Shown here: positions 8,371 through 15,905 of the stretch, piece by piece
Layout: every line of letters begins with the position of its first letter
How positions within the stretch are numbered: position 1 is the stretch's first letter
Origin: Bacteroidales bacterium
GTDB lineage: Bacteria > Bacteroidota > Bacteroidia > Bacteroidales > UBA7960
Length of the DNA: 22,221 bases
Direction: 5' to 3'
NCBI GenBank assembly: GCA_007132865.1
Contig: SLNU01000092.1
Coordinates: forward strand, 1-22,221
Program-made: the position numbers and the translations under genes
Notes under the pieces: model-generated
Database searches by the model: none
What the model saw: only the letters and a program-made list of their open reading frames with translations
Told to the model about the DNA's origin: nothing

Positions 8371-8955
8371 ATGAAAGAAGAAAAAGGCTATTCCAGCCAC
8401 CCGACGGCTGTCATCGACCCCGGATGCACCATCGGGAAGGGAACCAAAATATGGCACTTCAGCCATGTCATGCCCGATTGCCACATCGGGGAGAACTGCA
8501 ACCTTGGACAGAATGTGATGGTATCACCCGGCGTGGTACTTGGCAACAACGTCAAGGTGCAGAACAACGTCTCCATCTATACCGGCGTAGTTTGCGAGGA
8601 CGATGTATTCCTGGGCCCGTCCATGGTATTTACCAATATCGTGAATCCGCGCTCTGCGATCGTCCGCCGCGACCAATACGTGAAGACCATGGTCAGAAAA
8701 GGGGCCACCATTGGCGCCAATGCCACGATCGTTTGCGGCATAGAGATCGGAAGTTATTCCTTTATCGGTGCGGGGGCGGTGGTCACCAAAGATGTACTCC
8801 CGCATGCCCTGGTGGTGGGGAACCCGGCCAGGCAGACCGGCTGGATGAGCGAATACGGGCACCGGCTTGATTTTGATGCATCGGGACAGGCGGCCTGCCC
8901 GGAAAGCGGCAGGTCCTACCATCTTAAAGACGGAAGCGTGACATGCGTGGATTAG
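8371..8955 (+). CDS. left-handed beta-helix sugar N-acetyltransferase (WbpD/WlbB-like)
   Basis: This predicted acetyl-CoA-dependent enzyme acetylates the amino group placed by the upstream aminotransferase, giving UDP-2,3-diacetamido-2,3-dideoxy-glucuronate if the WbpE assignment holds. The 194-residue protein has hexapeptide repeats across about 10-140. KIWHFSHV (26-33) is a signature of the WbpD/WlbB group. VQNNVSIYTGV follows, and a final VVGNPARQTGW coil comes near 145. The polar C-terminal tail contains CPESGRSYHL, resembling the CPECG-type end of many relatives but with Ser replacing the second Cys. The start is ATG at 8371, 11 bases after the aminotransferase stop, so translation is probably coupled. 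A serine or serine-like O-acetyltransferase is less likely given the IWHFSHV motif. Confidence 0.88.
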   Translation: MKEEKGYSSHPTAVIDPGCTIGKGTKIWHFSHVMPDCHIGENCNLGQNVMVSPGVVLGNNVKVQNNVSIYTGVVCEDDVFLGPSMVFTNIVNPRSAIVRRDQYVKTMVRKGATIGANATIVCGIEIGSYSFIGAGAVVTKDVLPHALVVGNPARQTGWMSEYGHRLDFDASGQAACPESGRSYHLKDGSVTCVD

Positions 8956-9025
8956 CATCCCTTCATTAAACGCACGCGCTTACTAAAAGCAAGCCATTGT
9001 CACACTATACCAATTTTTTTACTGT

Positions 9026-10327
9026 ATGGGAATTTTTGAAAAGCTTAAGAGGAAAGAAGCGGCGGTTTCGGTAATCGGACTTGGGTACGTTGGGCTTCCG
9101 ATTGCACTGGAGTTTGCAAGGCATTTTCGGGTCGTTGGTTTTGACGTCCGGGCCGACCGGGTGGAGAAAATGCGCAACCGCATCGATCCGAACCATGAAC
9201 TGGAAGCATCTGACTTTGATGGTTGCGATGTACTGTTTACAAGCGATGCGTCGGATCTGCGGCAGGCCCATTTTCATATCATCGGCGTACCGACGCCGAT
9301 TGATACGCATAATTTGCCGGACCTGAGCTATGTGCTGGCAGCCTCGCGTTCTGTGGGCAAGGCATTGAAAAAAGGCGATTATGTGGTGTATGAATCTACC
9401 GTTTACCCGGGCTGCACAGAGGAAGACTGCATCCCGGTGCTGGAGGAAGTGTCCGGGCTGAGGGCGGGATCGGACTTTAAGGTGGGTTTCTCCCCCGAAA
9501 GAATCAACCCGGGCGACAAGGAACATTCGCTTACCACCATTGTCAAGGTGGTGTCTGGATGCGACGAAGAAGCGCTGGAAAATATTGCACAAACTTACGG
9601 GCAAATCGTAACGGCAGGCATACACAAGGCCCCGACAATACGGGTGGCGGAAGCCGCCAAGATCATTGAGAATACCCAGCGGGATGTGAACATCGCATTG
9701 ATGAATGAATTATCCATCATTTTCAACCGCATGGGCATCAACACCTACGATGTGCTGGAGGCGGCCCGCACAAAATGGAATTTCCTGAATTTTTATCCCG
9801 GATTGGTGGGCGGGCATTGTATCGGGGTGGACCCCTATTACCTGGTCTACAAAGCGAAGGAGTTCCGCTACCATCCACAGGTTATCAACTCGGGCAGGTT
9901 CGTCAATGACTCCATGGGCTTCTATGCAGCCAAGCAGCTGGTTAAAAAGCTGATCGCGGCAGGCAAGAACATCCTTGGTACAAAAGTGCTGGTCATGGGG
10001 GCTACCTTCAAGGAGAATGTGACAGATATCCGGAACTCCAAGGTGGCGGACCTGATCAGTGAGCTCCAAAGCTATGGGGTCCGGGTGGATGTGACCGACC
10101 CATTTGCCGATGCAGAGGAGGTAAGGGAGGAATATGGATTCGGACTGGTCAGCGAGTACGACCACAACTACGATGCGGTGGTGGTGGCCGTGAACCATGC
10201 GCCCTACCTTCGGCTGACCGAGGATGACTTCCGCAATATGATGAAGGGCAACGGCCATGGAATACTGATAGACATCAAGGGGATCTACCGGAATAAAATA
10301 AAAGACTTAACTTACTGGAGTTTTTAA
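9026..10327 (+). CDS. UDP-N-acetylhexosamine 6-dehydrogenase (TviB/WbpO-like)
   Basis: This enzyme oxidises C6 of UDP-GlcNAc or UDP-GalNAc in two NAD-dependent steps to the uronic acid. The 433-residue protein has the N-terminal Rossmann motif GLGYVGLP (18-25), VYESTVYPGC (121-130), FSPERINPGD (155-164), and AKIIENTQRD (211-220) with its conserved lysine. GGHCIGVDPYYL (262-273) holds the catalytic Cys265. A C-terminal UDP-binding domain with MGATFKENVTDIRNS completes it. Motif wording follows the TviB/WbpO branch more than the UDP-glucose dehydrogenase (Ugd) branch. It probably supplies UDP-HexNAcA to the two preceding enzymes, although no 3-dehydrogenase that would link them is present here. 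The start is ATG at 9026 after a 70-base gap that holds nothing I can name. GlcNAc versus GalNAc cannot be decided from sequence alone. Confidence 0.92.
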   Translation: MGIFEKLKRKEAAVSVIGLGYVGLPIALEFARHFRVVGFDVRADRVEKMRNRIDPNHELEASDFDGCDVLFTSDASDLRQAHFHIIGVPTPIDTHNLPDLSYVLAASRSVGKALKKGDYVVYESTVYPGCTEEDCIPVLEEVSGLRAGSDFKVGFSPERINPGDKEHSLTTIVKVVSGCDEEALENIAQTYGQIVTAGIHKAPTIRVAEAAKIIENTQRDVNIALMNELSIIFNRMGINTYDVLEAARTKWNFLNFYPGLVGGHCIGVDPYYLVYKAKEFRYHPQVINSGRFVNDSMGFYAAKQLVKKLIAAGKNILGTKVLVMGATFKENVTDIRNSKVADLISELQSYGVRVDVTDPFADAEEVREEYGFGLVSEYDHNYDAVVVAVNHAPYLRLTEDDFRNMMKGNGHGILIDIKGIYRNKIKDLTYWSF

Positions 10328-10339
10328 GCGTTTACCGCT

Positions 10340-11380
10340 ATGGGGAAGAAAATTCTGGTTACGGGAGGCACCGGGTACATCGGTTCCCACACCGTCGTCG
10401 AACTGCAACTCAACGGTTACGAGGTACTCGTACTCGACAACCTTTCCAACTCACGCGAGCAGATGTTGGACCAGGTGGCCCGGATCACCGGCAAAAGGCC
10501 TTTGTTTGAAAAGATTGACCTGTGTGACCTGCTGAAGTTGAAAGCATTTTTCAAAGTGCATGACGACATGGAAGGGGTGATCCACTTCGCCGCACTGAAA
10601 GCGGTCGGGGAATCCGTTCAGCAGCCATTGCGGTATTACCGGAACAACCTGGTTTCGCTGGTTAACCTTTTGTCCTGCATGAATCAATCCGACAAAAACC
10701 CAGCCTTTGTCTTTTCATCATCCTGCACGGTATACGGCCAACCGGATCAACTCCCGGTGAACGAGCTGGCACCCGTAAAAGAAGCGGCATCCCCTTACGG
10801 GAATACCAAGCAGATCTCAGAGGAGATTATCCGGGACCACTGCGGGGTCTCCGGTATGCGGGCCATTTCCCTGCGGTATTTCAACCCGGTTGGGGCCCAC
10901 GAGAGCGGTTTGATCGGAGAGCTCCCGCAGGGGGAGCCCAACAACCTGGTCCCATACATCACACAGACGGCAATTGGAAAACTACCCCAGCTCAGGGTTT
11001 TCGGAAGTGACTATAACACGCCCGACGGGACCTGCATTCGGGATTACATCCATGTCTGCGACCTGTCAAAAGCCCATGTGGCGGCGTTGGACCGCTTGCT
11101 TGAAGGGAAGGCGGAAGCCAGTTATGAGGTGTTTAACCTGGGCACCGGCAAGGGCTGCAGCGTGCTGGAAGTGGTCAGAGCGTTTGAAAAAGCCAGTGGA
11201 ATAGTGCTACCCCTGGAGATGGCCGGCCGGCGGGAAGGAGACATTGAACAGGTATGGGCCGATACGACCTATGCCAATATCAAGCTGGGCTGGAAGGCAG
11301 AAGAAAACCTGGAACAGATGATGTCGTCGGCGTGGAAATGGGAACAGAACCTGGCGGCCGGCATCCTTGACGGGCGATAG
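10340..11380 (+). CDS. galE: UDP-glucose 4-epimerase GalE, possibly also active on UDP-GlcNAc
   Basis: GalE interconverts UDP-glucose and UDP-galactose through a 4-keto intermediate with tightly bound NAD. The 346-residue extended-SDR protein has TGGTGYIGSH (8-17), the catalytic Ser in FSSSCTVYG (Ser128), and YGNTK with Tyr153 and Lys157, each offset by four from E. coli GalE. NPVGAH and RDYIHV follow, as usual. The gate position equal to E. coli Tyr299 falls in DIEQVWAD and is Val305. Small residues at this position are known to allow N-acetylated substrates, so UDP-GlcNAc/UDP-GalNAc epimerisation is plausible. It lies 12 bases after the UDP-HexNAc dehydrogenase, a pairing like WbpO-WbpP or TviB-TviC, but the protein itself looks like ordinary GalE and not WbpP. 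Confidence 0.93.
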   Translation: MGKKILVTGGTGYIGSHTVVELQLNGYEVLVLDNLSNSREQMLDQVARITGKRPLFEKIDLCDLLKLKAFFKVHDDMEGVIHFAALKAVGESVQQPLRYYRNNLVSLVNLLSCMNQSDKNPAFVFSSSCTVYGQPDQLPVNELAPVKEAASPYGNTKQISEEIIRDHCGVSGMRAISLRYFNPVGAHESGLIGELPQGEPNNLVPYITQTAIGKLPQLRVFGSDYNTPDGTCIRDYIHVCDLSKAHVAALDRLLEGKAEASYEVFNLGTGKGCSVLEVVRAFEKASGIVLPLEMAGRREGDIEQVWADTTYANIKLGWKAEENLEQMMSSAWKWEQNLAAGILDGR

Positions 11381-11424
11381 GGGATCACGCGCGCAGCAAT
11401 AACAAATAAAGCTAAACAGAAAAA

Positions 11425-12477
11425 ATGAAGGACATATTGATTACGGGTGGGGCGGGTTTCATTGGATCGCATGTGGTGCGGTTGTTTGTGAACAAGTATC
11501 CGGAATCCAGGATCGTCAACCTCGACAAGCTCACATACGCCGGCAACCTGCTGAACCTGAAAGACATTGAAGACAAGCCCAATTATGGTTTTGTAAAGGG
11601 CGATATTGCGGACGGCCCTTTTGTATTCGCCCTGTTCGAAAAGTATTCCTTTGATGCCGTTGTGCACCTGGCGGCAGAATCCCATGTAGACCGCTCCATA
11701 GCGAACCCCATGGAGTTCGTGCATGCCAATGTGACCGGTACGGTCAATTTGCTGAATGCCGCGCGCAAGCATTGGGAAGGCTCCTTTGACAAACCCCGCT
11801 TTTTTCACGTCAGCACGGATGAGGTTTACGGTTCACTGGGAGCGGATGGGCTGTTCACAGAAACAACGCCTTACGACCCCCGCAGCCCCTATTCTGCATC
11901 AAAGGCCGCCAGCGATCATTTTGTACGGGCCTATTATCATACCTACGGACTTCCTGTGATCATCTCGAATTGCTCAAACAATTACGGACCCAACCAATTT
12001 CCTGAAAAACTCATCCCCCTTTTCATTCACAACATTTTACAGCAGAAACCCCTGCCGGTATATGGCAAAGGGGAGAATGTAAGGGACTGGCTGTATGTAG
12101 AGGACCATGCCCATGCCATTGACTTGATCCTGAGGGAGGGGGGAGTCGGACAAACTTACAATATCGGGGGACACAACGAGTGGAAGAACATCGACCTGAT
12201 TCGTCTGCTTTGCAAAATCATGGACAAAAAGCTCGGGCGCCCCGAGGGCACATCCGTAAACCTGATTAGCTATGTAAAGGACCGCGCCGGACACGACCAG
12301 CGTTATGCCATAGATGCATCCAAACTTCAACAGCAATTGGGATGGAAGCCTTCTTTGGATTTTGAGAAGGGGCTGGAACTGACGGTGGACTGGTACCTGG
12401 GCAACAAGGATTGGCTGCAACAGGTCATCACCAAGGAATACCTGAATTATTACAGAGAGCAATACGAAAACCGCTGA
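11425..12477 (+). CDS. rmlB: dTDP-glucose 4,6-dehydratase
   Basis: RmlB converts dTDP-glucose to dTDP-4-keto-6-deoxyglucose, the branch point for dTDP-rhamnose and many deoxy or amino sugars. The 350-residue extended-SDR protein has TGGAGFIGSH (7-16), LDKLTYAGN (33-41) and AAESHVDRS (83-91). The active-site STDEVYG (130-136) supplies Thr131, Asp132 and Glu133, and YSASK supplies Tyr156 and Lys160. NNYGPNQFPEKLIP and RDWLYVEDH complete the substrate site. The length is normal. It starts with ATG at 11425, 44 bases after galE in the same run. RmlA, RmlC and RmlD are not in the window, so the final sugar is open. The intact Asp-Glu pair separates it from simple epimerases. Confidence 0.95.
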   Translation: MKDILITGGAGFIGSHVVRLFVNKYPESRIVNLDKLTYAGNLLNLKDIEDKPNYGFVKGDIADGPFVFALFEKYSFDAVVHLAAESHVDRSIANPMEFVHANVTGTVNLLNAARKHWEGSFDKPRFFHVSTDEVYGSLGADGLFTETTPYDPRSPYSASKAASDHFVRAYYHTYGLPVIISNCSNNYGPNQFPEKLIPLFIHNILQQKPLPVYGKGENVRDWLYVEDHAHAIDLILREGGVGQTYNIGGHNEWKNIDLIRLLCKIMDKKLGRPEGTSVNLISYVKDRAGHDQRYAIDASKLQQQLGWKPSLDFEKGLELTVDWYLGNKDWLQQVITKEYLNYYREQYENR

Positions 12478-12505
12478 GTCTGATTGTATGTCTTAAACAA
12501 AACGC

Positions 12506-13252
12506 ATGAACCTGCTGAGTCAATGGTTTAACAAAAACAGGTCTGCCCCCGTGGGAACATTTGCCCCTTTACAGACCGACATTCACTCCCACCTGATCCC
12601 CGGCATCGACGACGGGGCAAAGAGCATGGCAGCTTCGCTTAACCTGGTAAAAAAACTGAAGGAGCTCGGATTCCGGAAGCTGGTCACTACCCCGCATGTA
12701 ATGGTGGACCTTTACCGCAATGACGCAGCCCGGATCAAAAGCGGTGCCGAAGCACTCAGAAAAGCCCTGGCTGAGTCCGGCATGGAAATAGAACTGGAGG
12801 CAGCTGCAGAATACAAGATAGACGAAGGATTGCCGGTCTTGCTTGAACAGGGGGAACTGCTAAGTTTCGGGGACAATTACCTGCTTGTGGAACTTCCTTA
12901 TTACAGTCCGCCGCTGGACCTGAAAGAACAGCTATTCGCCTTGCAATCCGCGGGATATACACCCATTCTTGCCCACCCTGAACGTTATGTTTACTGGCAC
13001 AAAGAGTTTTCCAAACTGGAGGAACTCAAGGGCCTCGGGGTCCTATTCCAGCTCAACACCATCTCCCTGTCCGGGCATTATCCGCGGCTGACAAAAAAGA
13101 CCTCTGTAAAGTTGATTGATGCAGGAATGGTAGACTTCCTGGGCAGCGATGTGCACAACAGCCAATACTTTCCCCTGCTGGAAAAAGCCATGCAGGAACC
13201 CGCCCTGAGAAAACTAATCGATAGCGGAACGCTCAAAAACCACCTGGTCTGA
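12506..13252 (+). CDS. PHP-domain tyrosine-protein phosphatase (CpsB/CapC/YwqE family)
   Basis: Family members are manganese-dependent phosphatases that dephosphorylate bacterial tyrosine kinases controlling capsule or exopolysaccharide chain length. The 248-residue protein shows the PHP metal-site motifs: DIHSHLIPGIDDGAKS (25-40), TTPH (61-64), Glu102 in AAAEYKID, AHPER (156-160) and GSDVH (213-217). It has no signal peptide and so acts in the cytosol. It is the last gene of the polysaccharide run, 28 bases after rmlB, which fits a regulatory role in polymer export. The partner tyrosine kinase (Wzc type) and the polymerase genes are absent from the window. Histidinol-phosphatase is another PHP family, but the IPGIDDGAKS motif favours CpsB/CapC. 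Confidence 0.88.
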   Translation: MNLLSQWFNKNRSAPVGTFAPLQTDIHSHLIPGIDDGAKSMAASLNLVKKLKELGFRKLVTTPHVMVDLYRNDAARIKSGAEALRKALAESGMEIELEAAAEYKIDEGLPVLLEQGELLSFGDNYLLVELPYYSPPLDLKEQLFALQSAGYTPILAHPERYVYWHKEFSKLEELKGLGVLFQLNTISLSGHYPRLTKKTSVKLIDAGMVDFLGSDVHNSQYFPLLEKAMQEPALRKLIDSGTLKNHLV

Positions 13253-13259
13253 CCCACAT

Positions 13260-13271
13260 CCGGGCTCCCGG
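13260..13271. terminator. small inverted repeat in a convergent gap
   Basis: CCGGG and CCCGG face each other across two bases in the 44-base gap between the phosphatase and the antiporter genes, whose stops face each other. The position suits a terminator, but the loop is tight and there is no T tract. Confidence 0.2.
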
Positions 13272-13296
13272 TACCTGCCGATGTTTACATAATGAT

Positions 13297-14265
13297 TTAA
13301 AAAACGCCCTCCCTGTATAGCAAAATCAACAGATAGGCGACATAAAGCAGAAGCAATGCCCCGCCCCGCCAGCGCTGCAGCACCCTCCGGCGCGGGAACA
13401 GCAGAAAAACGAACAGCAGGATGCTGGCCAGAATGCCGACGGAAATGTCAAAGTTCAAGTCCAGGTTAAACGGCAGGGGCTGGATTACTGCACTCACCCC
13501 CAGCACGAAAAAGACATTGAAAATATTGGAGCCGATGATGTTCCCGACCACAATGCCGGGATTCTTTTTGATGGCGGCGGCCACACAGGTAGCCAACTCA
13601 GGGAGCGAGGTGCCCACCGCCACAATGGTCAGGCTGATGGTCGCCTCTGACATGCCCAGCGAGACGGCCACTTGCACGGCTCCATCCACGATCCACTTCC
13701 CGCCAACCACCAGGGCAGCGATCCCGCCAATGATCATAGACCAGGAAAGCCAGGGCGGGAGTTGCCTGGCCGGCACCACGGGATGGGTCTCATCCAGCCT
13801 GGCGATACTGAAAGCATAATACATAAACAGGATGAAAAAGGCCACCAGCACGATCCCGTCGCTGCGATAGATCATCGAGGGCACACTTGGACTGTCGAAC
13901 AATGTGTCGTTGGCCAGCACCCCGATAATTACGGCAGCCAGAATGGCCAGGGGGGCCTCCTTCCATTGGGTGTTGCGATTCACGGCCAGCGGGTAGATCA
14001 GTGCCGACACCCCAAGAATCAGGAAGATGTTGGAGATATTGCTGCCAAGCACATTGCCCATGGCCACATCGGCGGCCCCTTGCCAGCTTGCGATCAGGTT
14101 CACCACCAGTTCAGGCGAGGAAGTACCCAGCGCCACGATGGTGAGTCCGATTACAACATTCGGGATACGGTACTTCCTGGCCAGGGAGGCGGATCCATCC
14201 ACCAGCCAGTTTGCGCCGAAGATCAGCAGCACAAAACCCGCAACGAACAGAATATAGATCAGCAT
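13297..14265 (-). CDS. CaCA-family calcium/sodium antiporter (YrbG-like)
   Basis: This inner-membrane secondary exchanger probably expels Ca2+ (or another cation) against Na+ or H+. The 322-residue protein has about ten hydrophobic segments in two inverted halves. Each half carries the alpha-repeat that forms the ion site: GLTIVALGTSSPEL (40-53) with GNVLGSN (70-76), and SLTIVAVGTSLPEL (211-224) with GNIIGSN (241-247). The key acidic residues Glu52 and Glu223 are both present. A charged loop near 155-170 links the halves. The length is typical of bacterial YrbG/MaX1-type members. The start is ATG at 14265. It lies downstream of fabD, separated by a GC-rich hairpin, and converges with the polysaccharide run. 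Ion specificity is not visible from the sequence. Confidence 0.92.
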   Translation of the reverse strand: MLIYILFVAGFVLLIFGANWLVDGSASLARKYRIPNVVIGLTIVALGTSSPELVVNLIASWQGAADVAMGNVLGSNISNIFLILGVSALIYPLAVNRNTQWKEAPLAILAAVIIGVLANDTLFDSPSVPSMIYRSDGIVLVAFFILFMYYAFSIARLDETHPVVPARQLPPWLSWSMIIGGIAALVVGGKWIVDGAVQVAVSLGMSEATISLTIVAVGTSLPELATCVAAAIKKNPGIVVGNIIGSNIFNVFFVLGVSAVIQPLPFNLDLNFDISVGILASILLFVFLLFPRRRVLQRWRGGALLLLYVAYLLILLYREGVF

Positions 14266-14298
14266 CGGATCAAGTTAAGCATCGGGCCGGTATTTAAA

Positions 14299-14317
14299 CC
14301 GGGGCAGGGGCCCCCGG
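14299..14317 (-). terminator. GC-rich hairpin after fabD
   Basis: Read on the minus strand, CCGGGG and CCCCGG form a 6-bp stem around a 7-base loop, followed by TTTAAA. It begins 12 bases after the fabD stop. An overlapping CCGGT/ACCGG repeat (14287-14302) could form instead. It is a plausible terminator between fabD and the antiporter gene. Confidence 0.35.
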
Positions 14318-14328
14318 CAGAAAATATG

Positions 14329-15207
14329 TCAGGCGCTGTAAGCTTCTATCTCGCGGTTCAGCTTTTTTACCAATCCCTGGAGTACGGTTCCGGGTCCCAC
14401 TTCCACGAATGTAGTGGCCCCGTCAGCAATCATATGTTCCATGATCTGGGTCCAACGAACCGGCGAAGTTAGCTGGGCGACAAGGTTTTCCTTGATTTTG
14501 TCCGGTTCGCTGCCCGGCAGGGCATCCACATTTTGGTAAACGGGACAGCGCGGTGCCTTGAAGGGGGTCTGGTTGATGGCTTCTGCAAGCTCCACGCGGG
14601 CAGGTTCCATCAGCGGGGAATGGAAGGCTCCTCCTACTTTCAGCGGCAGGGCACGCTTGGCACCGGCCTGTTTCAGCAGCTCACAGGCAATCTCGATGCC
14701 TTTCTCACTGCCGGATATAACGAGTTGGCCCGGGCTGTTGTAGTTCGCCGGAACAACCACCTCGTAAATCCCTGCAAGTACGCTTTCTACCACATCATCC
14801 GACAGTCCGATGATCGCAGCCATCGTAGAAGGCTCTTTTTCACATGCCTTTTGCATGGCCTGGGCCCTTTTGGACACCAGTCGCAGCCCGTCCTCAAAGT
14901 CAAGGGCACCGGCAGCCACCAAGGCAGAAAATTCACCCAGGCTGTGGCCTGCGACCATATCTGGTTTGAATTCTTCACCCATGGTATGGGCCAAAATGAC
15001 CGATTGCAGGAAAATGGCTGGCTGTGTGACCTTGGTTTGCCGCAGGTCCTCGTCCGTTCCGGAGAACATCAGGTCCGTAATCCGGAACCCCAGAATCTCG
15101 TTGGCTTTCTCAAACATTACGCGGGCTTCATCGGAGCCATCGTATAGTTCCTTGCCCATACCGACGAACTGCGCTCCCTGCCCGGGAAAAACAAATGCTT
15201 TTTTCAT
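14329..15207 (-). CDS. fabD: malonyl-CoA:acyl carrier protein transacylase FabD
   Basis: FabD moves malonyl groups from CoA to acyl carrier protein and so feeds type II fatty-acid elongation in the cytosol. The 292-residue protein has FPGQGAQFVGMG (7-18), the nucleophile elbow GHSLGE with Ser89 (87-92), the substrate arginine in SKRAQAM (Arg114), AFHSPLM with His196 as catalytic partner, and the final EVGPG motif near 265-275. The length is normal for bacterial FabD, and no other PKS or FAS domain is attached. The start is ATG at 15207. It has its own TACCTTTG box 25 bases upstream and a long inverted repeat separating it from folE, so it can be transcribed alone. No other fatty-acid genes lie near it. 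Confidence 0.95.
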   Translation of the reverse strand: MKKAFVFPGQGAQFVGMGKELYDGSDEARVMFEKANEILGFRITDLMFSGTDEDLRQTKVTQPAIFLQSVILAHTMGEEFKPDMVAGHSLGEFSALVAAGALDFEDGLRLVSKRAQAMQKACEKEPSTMAAIIGLSDDVVESVLAGIYEVVVPANYNSPGQLVISGSEKGIEIACELLKQAGAKRALPLKVGGAFHSPLMEPARVELAEAINQTPFKAPRCPVYQNVDALPGSEPDKIKENLVAQLTSPVRWTQIMEHMIADGATTFVEVGPGTVLQGLVKKLNREIEAYSA

Positions 15208-15208
15208 A

Positions 15209-15255
15209 GATCCGGAATTTTAAAATCAACGCAAAGGTAAAATTATTTCCGGATC
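15209..15255. repeat. 9-bp perfect inverted repeat surrounding the fabD promoter
   Basis: GATCCGGAA (15209-15217) and TTCCGGATC (15247-15255) face each other with AATTTTA / TAAAATT-like inner arms. The TACCTTTG box lies between them. On the minus strand the element follows the folE stop by four bases, so in RNA it could end the folE message. In DNA it could be an operator for fabD. Confidence 0.45.
15232..15239 (-). promoter_or_regulatory. -7 promoter box for fabD
   Basis: On the minus strand this reads TACCTTTG, an exact TAnnTTTG match, 25 bases before the fabD ATG. No good -33 TTG is visible. Confidence 0.45.
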
Positions 15256-15259
15256 GCGG

Positions 15260-15901
15260 CTAGTGCAATTTGGAGCCCAGCAAATGGATGAACTCCGCCC
15301 TGGTCTTGTCGGTCAGGAAGGCACCGGTAAAATCGCTGGTGGTGGTCACCGAATTTTGCTTCTGTATCCCCCGCATCATCATGCAAAAATGGTGGGCTTC
15401 AATCACTACCGCCACCCCAAGCGGGTTCAGGGTTTCCTGTATGCAATTCTTAATCTGGGTGGTCAGTCGCTCCTGCACCTGCAGGCGGCGCGCAAACGCA
15501 TCCACCACACGTGGAATCTTGCTCAATCCGACAATATACCCATTGGGGATATAAGCCACGTGCGCCTTTCCGACAAAAGGCAGCATATGGTGTTCACACA
15601 TGGAGTAAATCTCGATATCCTTTACGATGACCATCTGCCTGTATTCCTCCTTGAACATGGCCGACCGCAGCAGCTCGTGCGGGTTCAGGTCATAGCCATG
15701 CGTCAGGAACTGCATGGCCTTGGCCACCCGCTCCGGGGTCTTCTCCAGGCCTTCTCTGGAAGGGTCCTCCCCTATCAGTTCAAGTACCTTGCGGTAATGT
15801 CCGCCAAGGGCTTTAATTTTATCGGGATTGTACAGGTCGATTTTTTCATAATCGTCCATTTTGTTCTCCACGACCATTTCCCTGTTGATTTCTGATGCCA
15901 T
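15260..15901 (-). CDS. folE: GTP cyclohydrolase I
   Basis: FolE opens the guanine ring of GTP to give dihydroneopterin triphosphate, the first step of folate, biopterin and queuosine pathways. From the ATG at 15901 the protein has 213 residues. The zinc ligands appear as CEHH (102-105) and Cys173 in HHFCMMMRG (170-178), matching Cys110, His113 and Cys181 of the E. coli enzyme. [23 protein letters not shown] carries the family fold signature. An in-frame ATG at 15946 would add 15 residues and overlap the upstream gene; I prefer 15901 because it follows that gene's stop by only four bases. The tight spacing makes the next enzyme in the pathway its operon partner. Decameric assembly is known for the family. 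Confidence 0.95.
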   Translation of the reverse strand: MASEINREMVVENKMDDYEKIDLYNPDKIKALGGHYRKVLELIGEDPSREGLEKTPERVAKAMQFLTHGYDLNPHELLRSAMFKEEYRQMVIVKDIEIYSMCEHHMLPFVGKAHVAYIPNGYIVGLSKIPRVVDAFARRLQVQERLTTQIKNCIQETLNPLGVAVVIEAHHFCMMMRGIQKQNSVTTTSDFTGAFLTDKTRAEFIHLLGSKLH

Positions 15902-15905
15902 ATCC

